Below, one piece after another: positions 42,544 to 52,041 of a stretch of DNA of 64,000 bases. The notes below the pieces were generated by a model. The model ran no database searches and was not told the origin of the DNA. It worked only from the letters and a program-made list of their open reading frames with translations. A program made the position numbers and the translations under genes. Where the stretch lies: NCBI RefSeq assembly GCF_040640215.1, contig NZ_JBFABG010000001.1, forward strand, positions 620,001 to 684,000. The letters are read 5' to 3'. Position 1 is the first letter of the stretch; each line of letters opens with the position of its first letter. The DNA comes from Actinosynnema sp040640215. GTDB taxonomy: Bacteria > Actinomycetota > Actinomycetes > Mycobacteriales > Pseudonocardiaceae.

Positions 42544-43014
42544 TTACCCGTCCAGGCCGCGCAGGTGGGTGATGACCCGGTCGAAGACCTTCGCCACGAC
42601 CTCCTGCTCCTCACGCGTCAGCAGGTCGACCATGTGCGCCCGCACGCCTTGGACGTGGGTCGGTGCGGAGCCCTCCAGGGTTCTCACGCCCTTCTCGGTC
42701 AGCTCGGCGAACACGCCGCGACCGTCTTCCGGGCACTCCCGGCGGCGCAGGAGACCTTCCCGCTCCATCCGCGCCACCTGGTGCGACACCCGGCTCTTCG
42801 AGGACGCCACCTCGTCCGCGAGCTGTGACATCCGCATCCGCAACCCGCGCTGTTCGGACACCCGCACCAGGACCTCGTAGTCGGCCAGCGACAGGTCGTG
42901 GCGGTCCTGGAGTTCGCGGTGCAGGCGGTCTTCGAGCATGGCCGCGCCGATCACGTAGTTCCGCCACGCCCGCATCTCGCCGTCGTCCAGCCATCGGGGT
43001 CCCTGATCCGTCAC
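42544..43014 (-). CDS. MarR-family transcriptional regulator
   Basis: 156 residues. Winged-helix MarR pattern: LSLADYEVLVRVSEQ, the recognition helix SQLADEVASSKSRVSHQVARME, and the wing RRRECPEDGRGVFAELTEKG. Stand-alone; starts 132 bases from the divergent 5'-nucleotidase gene, which it may control. Ligand unknown. Confidence 0.9.
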   Translation of the reverse strand: MTDQGPRWLDDGEMRAWRNYVIGAAMLEDRLHRELQDRHDLSLADYEVLVRVSEQRGLRMRMSQLADEVASSKSRVSHQVARMEREGLLRRRECPEDGRGVFAELTEKGVRTLEGSAPTHVQGVRAHMVDLLTREEQEVVAKVFDRVITHLRGLDG

Positions 43015-43146
43015 CTCTCAAGGCTATGCCGCACATCTCCGTTAACGGACGATCCACGCGGATGTCTGGTGCCGGTCAACCTCGGACGGCAAACTCCCTG
43101 CCCTGGTGCGCCCTCCTACCGGGCGCTGTCAGGGAGGGGACCCTTG

Positions 43147-44868
43147 ATGACCTCGTTCGGACGGACCACCGCCGCGCTGGCGCTCAGCGCCGCGGCCGGG
43201 CTCGCCGTCACCCTCGCGCAGACCCCGGCCCAGGCTCACGACCAGCCCGTGCGCACGGTCGACGTCCGGCTGATCGGCATCAACGACCTGCACGGCAACA
43301 TCGAGCCGCCGACCGGGTCGTCCGGCCGGGTCACGCTCTCCGACGGCACGCAGGTGGAGGCGGGTGGCGCGGCGTACAACGCGACGCACATCAAGAACCT
43401 GCGGGCGCAGGTGCGCAACTCCGTCATCGTCGGCCAGGGCGACCTGATCGGCGCGTCGCCGATCGTGTCCGCGCTGTTCCACGACGAGCCGACGCTGGAG
43501 GTGCTCGACCGGGTCGGCCTGGACGCCACGGCGGCCGGCAACCACGAGTTCGACGAGGGCTACCGGGAGCTGCTGCGCGTCCAGCACGGCGGCTGCCACC
43601 CGACCGACGGCTGCCAGTTCCGGGACCGCTACGACGGTGCGGGGTTCCCGATCCTGGGCGCGAACGTCACCCTGGCCAGGAGCGGCCTGCCCGCGCTGCC
43701 CCCGTTCTGGGTGGAGTTCCGCGACGGCGTGCCGATCGGCTTCATCGGCATGCCGTTGAAGGACGTGCCGCTCCTGGTCGACCCGAACGGCGTCGAAGAC
43801 CTGAAGTTCGGTGACGAGATCGCCGCCGCCGACAAGTACGCCGACCTGCTCAACCGGCTCGGCGTCAAGTCCATCGTGCTGCTGGTCCACCAGGGCGACA
43901 ACACCCGGGGCGGCGGTCCGGACGACTGCGCGCTGGGCGCGGACAAGGGCCCTGGCCAGATCATCGCCGAGGGCGTGTCGCCGAAGGTCGACGCGGTCTT
44001 CTCCGGCCACAGCCACCAGCACTACAACTGCGTGGTGCGGGACCCGGCGGGCAACCCCCGCCCGTTCGTCGAGGGCCTCGCGTTCGGCCGCGAGCTGTCC
44101 GTGGTGGACCTGAAGATCGACCGCCGGACCCGCGACGTGGTCCGCTCCGCCACGGTCGCCCGGAACCACGTGGTGACCAGGGACGTCACGCCGGACCCGG
44201 CCATCCAGTCCGTGATCGACCTGGCCAAGTCCAAGTCGGGCCCGATCGCGAACCGCCCGGTGGGTTCGATCTCCGCGGACGTCCCGCGAGCGCAGAACGC
44301 GGCGGGCGAGTCCGCGCTGGGCAACCTCATCGCCGACTCGCAACTGGCCGCCACCACCGGCAACGGCGCGGTGCTCGCGCTGATGAACCCCGGCGGCGTG
44401 CGGGCCGACCTCACCCACGCCTCGTCGCCCGCCGGCGAGGGCGACGGCGTGGTCACCTACGGCGAGGCGTTCACCGTGCAGCCGTTCGGCAACATCCTCC
44501 AGACGGTCACGCTGACCGGCGCGCAGATCAAGGCGGCGCTGGAGCAGCAGTGGCAGGTGGTGAACGGCGCGCAGCGCCAGATCGTGCTCCAACCGAGCGC
44601 GGGCCTGTCCTACCGGTGGTCGGCGTCGGCCGCGATCGGCTCCAAGGTGTCCGACGTGGTGCTGAACGGCACGCCGCTGGACCCGGCCGCGAGCTACCGC
44701 GTCACCATCAACTCGTTCCTCCAGGCCGGGGGTGACGGCTTCAGCGTCTTCACCGGCGGCACGGACATCACCGGCGGCGGCATCGACCTGGACGCGTTCA
44801 GCGCGTACCTGGGCGCACACCCGAACACCGCTCCCCCGGCCCTGGGCCGGATCAGCACCGTCGCGTGA
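43147..44868 (+). CDS. Secreted 5'-nucleotidase / metallophosphoesterase
   Basis: 573 residues from ATG 43147 (GGGA upstream). Signal peptide MTSFGRTTAALALSAAAG..AQAHD. The metallophosphatase domain has IGINDLHGNIEP, GDLIGASP, AGNHEFDEG and FSGHSHQHY. The 5'-nucleotidase C-terminal domain has NLIADSQLAATTGNGAVLAL, NPGGVRAD and GDGFSVF. Typical UshA/CD73-like bipartite enzyme that releases nucleosides from extracellular nucleotides. Confidence 0.93.
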   Translation: MTSFGRTTAALALSAAAGLAVTLAQTPAQAHDQPVRTVDVRLIGINDLHGNIEPPTGSSGRVTLSDGTQVEAGGAAYNATHIKNLRAQVRNSVIVGQGDLIGASPIVSALFHDEPTLEVLDRVGLDATAAGNHEFDEGYRELLRVQHGGCHPTDGCQFRDRYDGAGFPILGANVTLARSGLPALPPFWVEFRDGVPIGFIGMPLKDVPLLVDPNGVEDLKFGDEIAAADKYADLLNRLGVKSIVLLVHQGDNTRGGGPDDCALGADKGPGQIIAEGVSPKVDAVFSGHSHQHYNCVVRDPAGNPRPFVEGLAFGRELSVVDLKIDRRTRDVVRSATVARNHVVTRDVTPDPAIQSVIDLAKSKSGPIANRPVGSISADVPRAQNAAGESALGNLIADSQLAATTGNGAVLALMNPGGVRADLTHASSPAGEGDGVVTYGEAFTVQPFGNILQTVTLTGAQIKAALEQQWQVVNGAQRQIVLQPSAGLSYRWSASAAIGSKVSDVVLNGTPLDPAASYRVTINSFLQAGGDGFSVFTGGTDITGGGIDLDAFSAYLGAHPNTAPPALGRISTVA

Positions 44869-44873
44869 CCTCG

Positions 44874-44911
44874 GCGCGACGCGGGCGGGGACGGTCCCGC
44901 CCGCGTCGCGC
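44874..44911 (+). terminator. Terminator of the 5'-nucleotidase gene
   Basis: A perfect 16-bp GC-rich stem (44874-44889 with 44896-44911) starting 6 bases after the stop codon. Confidence 0.85.
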
Positions 44912-45569
44912 TCCCGGCCCCACCGGCCGGGGTTCACCAGTTCAGGGATTAGGCCAAAGGTTGTAGAACCGGCCGATCAAGCGCATCCTCGGATGAGGAC
45001 CTGCCGCCCGGCGACGCGAGACCCGAAGCCGTGACCGGCACGCCCGGAAGGGGTAGGTGGTGCGGTGCAGAAAAGTCCTCGCTGTGACGATCCGCGTTCG
45101 ACCGCGACCCCGCGGGCGGGATGGCGGAGACCGTCCCGGTCGCGAACGTAAGCGGTTCGACCGAGGTTTCGAGCGCGCGGCGCTGTCAGCGTGCACGACG
45201 CGTTAGACGCTGTTGACCGCGGCACTCTGAGGTGCCCGTCTCGCACGGCGGCACCGACCGGGGTCCACGCCACCTCGTCGACGAGCCGGATCAGTCACTT
45301 CCACAAGGTAGGAAACCCAGGTGCGGCACCCCCATGTCGGGTCCCGCACCTGGGTCTTGTGCACCCCGGGGATGGCCCGGTGCGCCCTCGGGACGGTGCG
45401 GCACGGGAGTTCGAAGGCGGGCGACGGGCGGGAACGTAGGGGCGGGCGCAGCGGCGGGTGGGGTTGAGTCGCGCGCCATCGGGGAACTGTGGTCGTGGCG
45501 AGCCCGCCGATCGCCCGCGCCCGGTTATCGTGGTGCCGCCTTGTGAGGCCCCTGGTTGGAGGACACGCG
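44912..45569. other. Gene-free stretch with a 12-bp stem hairpin
   Basis: About 660 bases between the nucleotidase terminator and the metallopeptidase gene. No trustworthy coding frame. A perfect 12-bp inverted repeat (45315-45326 with 45344-45355, 17-base loop) stands out and may be a terminator or structured RNA element. The rest should include the metallopeptidase promoter. Confidence 0.5.
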
Positions 45570-46484
45570 GTGCAGTTCAACGAGAACGCCGAACTCGACA
45601 CGTCCCAGGTCTCCGACCAGCGGGGCGGCGGCGGCGGGGTCGGCGGCCGGGTCGCGCTCGGCGGCGGTGGCCTGGGCATCGTCGGCCTGATCATCTACTT
45701 CGTGCTGTCCCAGCTCGGGGGCGGCGGGCAACTGCCGACCGGGTCGGGCTTCCAGGACGTCGGCCGCAACCAGCAGGTCGGGTCCGAGGAGATCAAGACC
45801 AAGTGCCGGACCGGTGCGGACGCCAACCGGAACGCGGACTGCCGCGCGGTGGCGTTCATCAACTCGATCCAGGGCTACTGGACCGACCAGTTCGCCCGGT
45901 CGGGGCGCACCTACCAGGCGGCGCAGACGAACTTCTTCTCGGGCGGCGTGCAGACCCGCTGCGGCAACGCCACGTCCGCCGTCGGCCCGTTCTACTGCCC
46001 GGCCGACGCGCAGGTGTACATCGACCTGAACTTCTTCCAGGAGCTCCAGCAGAAGTTCGGCGCGACCGGCGGCCCGTTCGTGGAGGCCTACGTGCTGGCC
46101 CACGAGTACGGCCACCACATCCAGAACCTGCTCGGCACGTCGGAGCGGGTGAGCTCGCGCAGCGGCCCCAAGTCGGACTCGGTGCGGCTGGAACTCCAGG
46201 CCGACTGCTACGCGGGCGCGTGGGCCAACCACGCCACCACCGTGCCGACGTCGTCCGGCAAGCCGCTGATCACCGACGTGACCCAGGACGACATCGCGGC
46301 GGCGCTGGACGCGGCGGCCCGGATCGGCGACGACTACATCCAGGAGGAGCTCGGCGGCGGCCGGATCGACACCACGCAGTTCACCCACGGCTCGTCCGCC
46401 CAGCGCCAGAAGTGGTACACGCTCGGCTACGACACCGGTGACCCGGCGCGCTGCGACACGTTCGGCACCGACGACCTCGGCTGA
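45570..46484 (+). CDS. Membrane-anchored neutral zinc metallopeptidase (YpfJ family)
   Basis: 304 residues from GTG 45570, chosen for GGAGG seven bases ahead. A Gly-rich linker (QRGGGGGVGGRV) leads into one membrane helix (LGIVGLIIYFVLSQL). The external domain contains the zinc motif AHEYGHHIQN, a third-ligand region LELQADCYAGAWA, and paired Cys. Matches the putative neutral zinc metallopeptidase family (PF04228). Substrate unknown. Confidence 0.9.
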   Translation: MQFNENAELDTSQVSDQRGGGGGVGGRVALGGGGLGIVGLIIYFVLSQLGGGGQLPTGSGFQDVGRNQQVGSEEIKTKCRTGADANRNADCRAVAFINSIQGYWTDQFARSGRTYQAAQTNFFSGGVQTRCGNATSAVGPFYCPADAQVYIDLNFFQELQQKFGATGGPFVEAYVLAHEYGHHIQNLLGTSERVSSRSGPKSDSVRLELQADCYAGAWANHATTVPTSSGKPLITDVTQDDIAAALDAAARIGDDYIQEELGGGRIDTTQFTHGSSAQRQKWYTLGYDTGDPARCDTFGTDDLG

Positions 46485-46542
46485 CGACCCGCCCAGGGAA
46501 TTCACCGCGGCAAAGTTCACCCGGAAGGGTTAAGCAGCGGCG

Positions 46543-46583
46543 GAGGGGCCGATTCTGAACTGGTCTCCGGAACCGGCCCCCTC
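46543..46583. terminator. Bidirectional hairpin between convergent peptidase genes
   Basis: GAGGGGCCG (46543-46551) pairs with CGGCCCCCTC (46574-46583, one bulged C) between the stops at 46484 and 46597. Confidence 0.55.
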
Positions 46584-46596
46584 GTCCTGCCGGGTG

Positions 46597-48123
46597 CTAC
46601 GCCACGACGTCGTGCGAGTGGTCGTGGGCCTCGACGTGCAGGGTCTTCGCCGCCGCCGCGCGCGTCGCCGCGCGGGCCTTGCGCGGCGGGACGCCGTTCA
46701 CGTCCTCGGTGCTGATCGCGTAGGACGCGGTGACCCAGGCGAGCGCGTCCGAGTTCCGGTCCAGCGCCTTGCGGTCGACGTTGCCCAGGTTGTCGCCGGG
46801 CAGGTGGTAGTTCGGGTCGTACGGCAGGCCCGCCGTGCCGCCCCACTTGGCCACCTGCGCCGCGGTCTTGACCACCTCGGCACCGGTGAACAGGCCGCCG
46901 GCCGGGATGCCCTGGCGGATGAACTCGCCGTAGTCCGACCGGCCGGTGAAGTCCGTGCCCTCGACCTGGATCTTCTTCTCGACGGTCAGGTAGTCCACGA
47001 AGGACTTCTCGATCTGCGCCGAGCCGTAGGGGCCGGCACCCGCGCCGACGCCGTCGGAGTTGTCGCCGTCGTAGACGAAGTAGCCCGCGTTCGGCGAGCC
47101 GATCATGTCGAAGTTCAGGTACAGCGCGATGTCGAGCTGCTGCTCCGGCGTCAGTGCCTTCACGTAGGCGATGGACCCGAGCAAGCCGAGCTCCTCCGCG
47201 CCCCACCAGCCGAACCGCACCGCGTTGGTGACCTTCGGCGAGCCGCCGAGCTGCAACGCGGTCTCCAGCAGGCCGGCCGAGCCGGTGCCGTTGTCGTTGA
47301 TGCCGGGGCCGACCGCGACGCTGTCGAGGTGCGCGCCGGCGAACACGACGTTGTCCTGGCGGCCGGTCCTGGTCTGCGCGATGACGTTGCGCGAGACCCG
47401 GTCCTCCGAGTGGTACCGCAGGTCCACGGTCACCGGCTGACCCGCCTTGCCGAACAGCGCGGTGCCGTCGGCCTGGGACACGCCGCCGACCGGGATGACG
47501 CCCTGCGCGCCGAGCGTGAAGCCGTCCAGGCTGCCCGGCTCGTTGTTCGCCACGACGACGGCGATCGCGCCGGCCGCCGCCGCGTTGCGGTGCTTGATGT
47601 CGAACGTGCACGCGCCGCGCCGGATCAGCGCGATCGAGCCGGTGAAGTCCTGGCCCGCGAAGTCGGACGCCTCGCAGCCGGGCGTGGCGTCCTCGGGCAC
47701 GGCCCGCAGCGGGCCGGTGACGCCGCCCACCGGGGTCAGCGGCGAGAAGATCAGCGGCAGGTTCTCGTACGTGGTGGCCCCGACCTTGGCCGTGGCCGCG
47801 TCGGTGACCCGCACCGGGTAGGTGAACGCCGGGGTGCTGACGTCGAAGCCCGCACCGCGCAGCTTGCCGGCGACGTAGTCGACGCTGGCGTCGTACCCCG
47901 CGGTGCCGGCGGCGCGGTTGCCGCCGTTGCGGTCCGCGATCCGCTGGAAGGCGATCAGGTGGCGGTTGACCCCGTCCGCGGACACGTTCTTGGTGAGCTT
48001 CTTGGCCAGCGCCGGACCGTCGAGCCCGGCGGGCCCCGCGTCGGCGGCCGGCGCGGCGGCTAGGGCGAGGGATGCGGACGCGGCGATGACGAGCGCGCGT
48101 CGGATCCCGGTTCTACCTGACAT
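46597..48123 (-). CDS. Secreted M28-family aminopeptidase with PA domain
   Basis: 508 residues from ATG 48123 (GAAGGGGAAG ahead; another start at 48141). Signal peptide ending near AADAG. Protease-associated insert around SIALIRRGACTFDIKHRNAAAAGA. The M28 zinc domain: GAHLDSVAVGPGINDNGTG, WWGAEELGLLGS, LNFDMIGS and YHLPGDN supply the two-zinc ligands and catalytic Glu. Resembles Streptomyces griseus aminopeptidase and its PA-containing relatives. The C-terminus ends in a His-rich tail (HVEAHDHSHDVVA). Confidence 0.93.
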   Translation of the reverse strand: MSGRTGIRRALVIAASASLALAAAPAADAGPAGLDGPALAKKLTKNVSADGVNRHLIAFQRIADRNGGNRAAGTAGYDASVDYVAGKLRGAGFDVSTPAFTYPVRVTDAATAKVGATTYENLPLIFSPLTPVGGVTGPLRAVPEDATPGCEASDFAGQDFTGSIALIRRGACTFDIKHRNAAAAGAIAVVVANNEPGSLDGFTLGAQGVIPVGGVSQADGTALFGKAGQPVTVDLRYHSEDRVSRNVIAQTRTGRQDNVVFAGAHLDSVAVGPGINDNGTGSAGLLETALQLGGSPKVTNAVRFGWWGAEELGLLGSIAYVKALTPEQQLDIALYLNFDMIGSPNAGYFVYDGDNSDGVGAGAGPYGSAQIEKSFVDYLTVEKKIQVEGTDFTGRSDYGEFIRQGIPAGGLFTGAEVVKTAAQVAKWGGTAGLPYDPNYHLPGDNLGNVDRKALDRNSDALAWVTASYAISTEDVNGVPPRKARAATRAAAAKTLHVEAHDHSHDVVA

Positions 48124-48186
48124 GAGCGACTTCCCCTTCACTCGGATGCCGAACCCTCACCTCTGGCACGCGGAGAAATCAATCCG

Positions 48187-48834
48187 TCACTCGACGGGTT
48201 CTCGCCCAGTGAGCAACTCCAGACACGACGTGACACCCGCTGCGCCGAGCGCCCACGCCGGGCGGCGGAAGTCCTCGCGGGCCAGGACCAGGCGCACCTG
48301 CTCGGCCCGCGCACCGCGCCGGACCTGGGCGAACGTGCCGTCGGGCCGGTAGCCCAACCGCCGGCTGACGGCGAGCGAGGCCGGGTTGTCCGCGAACGCG
48401 CCGGAACGGGCGAGGCGCGCGCCCAGGTGGTCGAACGCGAACGCCACCACGGCCGCGCGCATCTCGGTGCCGATGCCCCGGCCCTGGTGCCGCCGCCCGA
48501 TCCAGGAGCCGGTCCCGACCTCGCCGAGCACGGCGAACGACTCGGCCGACAGGCCCTGCACGCCGATCACCCGGCCGTCCAGCCGGACGAGGAAGTTCAC
48601 CTCCCACCGCCGCGCGGACAGGCTCGCCCGGAGCGCCCAGAAGTGCTGCACCACGTTGACGCCCAGGCGTTCCCGGGGCGCGTCGGTCCACGCGACGGCG
48701 AACGGCATCTCGTCCGGCGGGTGCACGCCGAGCAACGCCTCCTCGACCAGCTCGGCGAGGCCGGCGTCGTCGTCCGGGCGCAGTTCGAGCCGGGGCGTGC
48801 GGAGCACGAGGTGCCTCAACGGCCAGGCGTCCAT
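48187..48834 (-). CDS. GNAT-family N-acetyltransferase
   Basis: 215 residues. RimJ/RimL-type acetyltransferase: LRTPRLELRPDDDAGLAELV, acetyl-CoA loop GRRHQGRGIGTEMRAAVV, and ADNPASLAVSRRLGYRPDG. Acceptor unknown. Divergent from the quinone oxidoreductase gene. Confidence 0.9.
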   Translation of the reverse strand: MDAWPLRHLVLRTPRLELRPDDDAGLAELVEEALLGVHPPDEMPFAVAWTDAPRERLGVNVVQHFWALRASLSARRWEVNFLVRLDGRVIGVQGLSAESFAVLGEVGTGSWIGRRHQGRGIGTEMRAAVVAFAFDHLGARLARSGAFADNPASLAVSRRLGYRPDGTFAQVRRGARAEQVRLVLAREDFRRPAWALGAAGVTSCLELLTGREPVE

Positions 48835-48891
48835 GCCCGACGATGGTGCCGAGAACGCGCCACGGCGGCCACCGCATTACCGTCGGGGTCC

Positions 48892-49863
48892 ATGCACGCG
48901 ATCACGATTCGTGAACCAGGCGGCCCCGACGTCCTCACGTGGAGCGAGGTTCGGGATACCGAACCCGGCCCCGGCGAGGTGCTCCTCGCCGTGGCGGCCA
49001 CCGCCGTCAACCGCGCGGACCTGCTGCAACGCCAGGGGCACTACCCGCCGCCGCCCGGCGCGTCGGACGTACCGGGCCTGGAGTGCTCCGGCACGGTCGC
49101 CGCGCTCGGCGACGGTGTGACGGGGTGGCGGGTCGGCGACGAGGTGTGCGCGCTGCTCGCGGGCGGCGGTTACGGGGAGCGGGTCGTGGTCCCGGCCGCC
49201 CAGTTGCTGCCGGTGCCCGACGGCGTGGACCTGGTGACGGCCGCGTCGCTGCCCGAGGTGGCGTGCACGGTGTGGTCCAACGTGGTGGTGCTGGCGCGCC
49301 TCACGGCCGGGGAGACGCTCCTGGTGCACGGCGGCGCGGGCGGCATCGGCACGCACGCCATCCAGGTCGGCAAGGCGCTCGGCGCGCGGGTGGCCGTGAC
49401 GGCGGGGTCGGACGAGCGCCTGGCGCGCTGCCGCGAGCTCGGCGCGGACATCGCGGTGAACTACCGGACCCGGGACTTCGTGGCCGAGGTCGGCGAGGCG
49501 GACGTCGTGCTGGACAACATGGGCGCGTCCTACCTGGACCGCAACCTCGACGTGCTGGCCCGCGACGGGCGGCTGGCCGTCATCGGGTTGCAGGGCGGGG
49601 CGAAGGGCGAGCTGAACATCGGCAAGCTGCTCGCCAAGCGGGCGACCATCACCGGGACGGGGCTGCGGTCCCGGCCGGTCGACGGGCCGCACGGGAAGGG
49701 CGCGATCGTGGCGGACGTGCGCGCACGGCTGTGGCCGCTGGTGGCGTCCGGGCAGGTCAAGCCCGTCGTGCACGAGGTGCTGCCGATCCGCCGGGCCGCC
49801 GACGCGCACCGCGCGCTGGAGGACGGCAAGGACGTGTTCGGCAAGCTGGTGCTCGCGTTCTGA
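48892..49863 (+). CDS. NAD(P)H:quinone oxidoreductase (zinc-independent MDR, PIG3-like)
   Basis: 323 residues from ATG 48892. MHAITIREPGGPDVL opening, VNRADLLQRQGHYPPPPGAS (PIG3/TP53I3 signature), nucleotide loop HGGAGGIGTHAIQVGKALGA, and VVLDNMGASYL. Corresponds in place to Rv3777 in the mycobacterial order that continues to the right. A terminator follows. Confidence 0.92.
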   Translation: MHAITIREPGGPDVLTWSEVRDTEPGPGEVLLAVAATAVNRADLLQRQGHYPPPPGASDVPGLECSGTVAALGDGVTGWRVGDEVCALLAGGGYGERVVVPAAQLLPVPDGVDLVTAASLPEVACTVWSNVVVLARLTAGETLLVHGGAGGIGTHAIQVGKALGARVAVTAGSDERLARCRELGADIAVNYRTRDFVAEVGEADVVLDNMGASYLDRNLDVLARDGRLAVIGLQGGAKGELNIGKLLAKRATITGTGLRSRPVDGPHGKGAIVADVRARLWPLVASGQVKPVVHEVLPIRRAADAHRALEDGKDVFGKLVLAF

Positions 49864-49865
49864 GG

Positions 49866-49893
49866 CCACCGGTCCCCGCGCGGTGACCGGTGG
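49866..49893 (+). terminator. Terminator after the quinone oxidoreductase gene
   Basis: 9-bp stem CCACCGGTC/GACCGGTGG (49866-49874 with 49885-49893), 3 bases past the stop. Confidence 0.7.
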
Positions 49894-49960
49894 CGGACGA
49901 CGGTCGCGGCCCGGTCGGAGAGCTCGGCGGGGTGTCCGGGCGGACCGTCGGAGGCGGGCG

Positions 49961-50605
49961 CTAGTGCAGCGCCGTCGCGGTGGCGACGGACGTGCGGGGC
50001 GCGGTCCGGAAGCGGAGGGCGAACTCCTCCGTCCACCGGGCCAGCACGCCGTGCTCGGCGGGGTGGTCCGCGTCGTCGACCAGGACCGCCGCGCCGGGCG
50101 CGAGCACGCCCCGGAACACCGGCACCGCCGGGTAGCGCGCGTCGGCGGTCAGCGGGCCGTCCACGAGCAGCAGGTCCACCAGGCCGTAGCGCTCCACGAA
50201 GGCCGTCACCTCGTCGTGCACGAGCTGGGGGTGGTACCACTGCGCGCCGCCCAGCGCGGCCGGGTGCGGGGACAGGGGCGCGTGCACGACGCGGGCCACG
50301 TGGCCCAGGCCCTCGCGGCGGAGCTGGCTGGCCACGAACGCCGCCGTGCGCTCGTCGTGCTCGACGGAGAGCACGTGGCCGAAGCCGCGCCGGGCCAGCA
50401 GCCGGGCCAGCAGCACGGACGACGACCCGCAGCCGCACTCCACGATGACCGTGCGCGAGCCCAGCAGCACCTCGTCCACCACGGCGGCCAGCGCCGACGG
50501 GCGCAGTTCGTGCGCCGTGGTGGGCAGGTACTCCGACATCAGGGGGCTCAGGCGGTGCAGCGCGGCGAGGTCGGCCAGTTGTCGGGACAGAGCGTCGTCC
50601 ACCAC
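49961..50605 (-). CDS. Class I SAM-dependent methyltransferase-like protein
   Basis: 214 residues. Rossmann methyltransferase motif I VIVECGCGSSSVLLARLLA, motif II HVLSVEHDERTAAF, and LLLVDGPLTADARYPAV like caffeoyl-CoA/small-molecule O-methyltransferase relatives. Substrate unknown. Starts 8 bases after the stop of the upstream aminotransferase-fold gene, same strand, so probably co-transcribed. Confidence 0.8.
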   Translation of the reverse strand: MVDDALSRQLADLAALHRLSPLMSEYLPTTAHELRPSALAAVVDEVLLGSRTVIVECGCGSSSVLLARLLARRGFGHVLSVEHDERTAAFVASQLRREGLGHVARVVHAPLSPHPAALGGAQWYHPQLVHDEVTAFVERYGLVDLLLVDGPLTADARYPAVPVFRGVLAPGAAVLVDDADHPAEHGVLARWTEEFALRFRTAPRTSVATATALH

Positions 50606-50613
50606 ACCTCCGG

Positions 50614-51813
50614 CTACCCCAGCTCGGCGACCGCCCGCACGAGTTCGTCCACTTCGACCGCGTTCGTGTAGTGCGCCAGGCCGACCCGGATCGCTCCGCC
50701 GACCTCGCCCACCCCCAGGACCGAGAAGACGCCGTGCTGACCCGAGTCGGCGAACGCGCAGACGCCGCGTTCGGACAGGTGCTCGACACCGTCGGTCGAC
50801 TTCACGCCGGCCACCGTGAACGCCAGCGCCGGGACCCGCCGCATGGCGTCGCCGATCACCATGACGTGACGGAGCGATCGCAGTTCGTTGATGAGATTAG
50901 CCAGAAGACCCGCCTGATAGGCCTTCACCGACCCCAGCGACGTCAGCAGCCGCTCGCGGCGGGGGCCGACGGCGGCGTCGTCCAGGCCCGCCAGGTACTC
51001 CACCGAGGCCACCAGGCCGGCCAGCAGCGGGTAGGCGTGCGGGCCGAGTTCGAGGCGTTCCGGTCCGCGCGCGCCGGGCTCGACGGCGACCGACGGCAGC
51101 AGGTCCAGGCGGGAGGGGTCGCGGAACACCAGCGCGCCCACCGGCGGCCCGCCCCAGGCGTTCGCCGAGACCGCGACCACGTCGGCGTCCATGGACGTGA
51201 TGTCCAGCGGCACGAACGGCGCGGCCGACGAGGCGTCCACCACCACCAGCGCCTCGGTGCGGCGGGCGGACTGGGCGATCTTGGCGAGGTCCGGGCGGGA
51301 GCCGACCGAGCCGGACGCGGCGGTGACCGCGACCAGCTTGCACCGGTCGGTGATGAGCTCGTCGTACTGCCAGGCGGGCAGCTCGCAGGTCTCGATGTCG
51401 ACCTCGGCCCACCGGACCACGCTGCCGGTGCGCTGGGCGGCCCGCTGCCACGGCGCGATGTTCGACGAGTGGTCGAGGCGGGACACCACGACCTCGTCGC
51501 CGAGGAACCAGTTGTCGGACACGGCGTCGGACAGGCGTTGCAGCAGGACGGCGCTGCTCGGGCCGAGGACCACCCCGGCCGGATCGGCCCCGACCAGGTC
51601 CGCGACCGCCCGGCGGGCCGCGTCCACGATGGCCTCGGCGCGTTGCGAGGCCGGGAAGATGCCGCCCGGTCCGGAGACCGGTGCGCGCAGCGCGGTGGAG
51701 ACGGCCGTGGCCACCTGCTCGGGGACCTGCATCCCCGCCGGTGCGTCCAGGTGTACCCAGCCGTCGCCGAGCGCGGGGAACAGCCCACGGACCCGTGCGA
51801 CGTCGAACGCCAT
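50614..51813 (-). CDS. Class V aminotransferase/cysteine desulfurase-like protein lacking the PLP lysine
   Basis: 399 residues from ATG 51813. Fold: VHLDAPAGMQVPEQV, GPSSAVLLQRLSD, SRLDHSSNIAPWQRAA and LVVVDASSAAPF fit the cysteine-desulfurase-like class V family (Rv3778c position). The PLP-binding site, normally S-A-x-K-W-G-G-P, reads VSANAWGGPPVGALVF: the Schiff-base Lys is Ala. No nearby lysine compensates. It is therefore likely not a normal PLP transaminase or desulfurase, unless the cofactor is held without a Schiff base. Operon with the methyltransferase-like gene. Confidence 0.85.
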   Translation of the reverse strand: MAFDVARVRGLFPALGDGWVHLDAPAGMQVPEQVATAVSTALRAPVSGPGGIFPASQRAEAIVDAARRAVADLVGADPAGVVLGPSSAVLLQRLSDAVSDNWFLGDEVVVSRLDHSSNIAPWQRAAQRTGSVVRWAEVDIETCELPAWQYDELITDRCKLVAVTAASGSVGSRPDLAKIAQSARRTEALVVVDASSAAPFVPLDITSMDADVVAVSANAWGGPPVGALVFRDPSRLDLLPSVAVEPGARGPERLELGPHAYPLLAGLVASVEYLAGLDDAAVGPRRERLLTSLGSVKAYQAGLLANLINELRSLRHVMVIGDAMRRVPALAFTVAGVKSTDGVEHLSERGVCAFADSGQHGVFSVLGVGEVGGAIRVGLAHYTNAVEVDELVRAVAELG

Positions 51814-52041
51814 GCCGCACACCGTACGGAGGAGACCGGGGCGAGCGACAGAGGGGCCAGGGGTTGTCCGCCGGCGCGGCCCGGCGCACGGCCGCTTTGC
51901 GCCGCCTTGGTCCGTTTGCCGGAGTTCACCACCCGTCCGGGCGATTTTCGGGGCGGCTCGCGGCGGACGCGCGGGACCGGGACCACCGCCGGCGGACCAC
52001 CCGGTTCGCACCGGGGTGCCGCGTCGCGTCAGGATGGGCGC

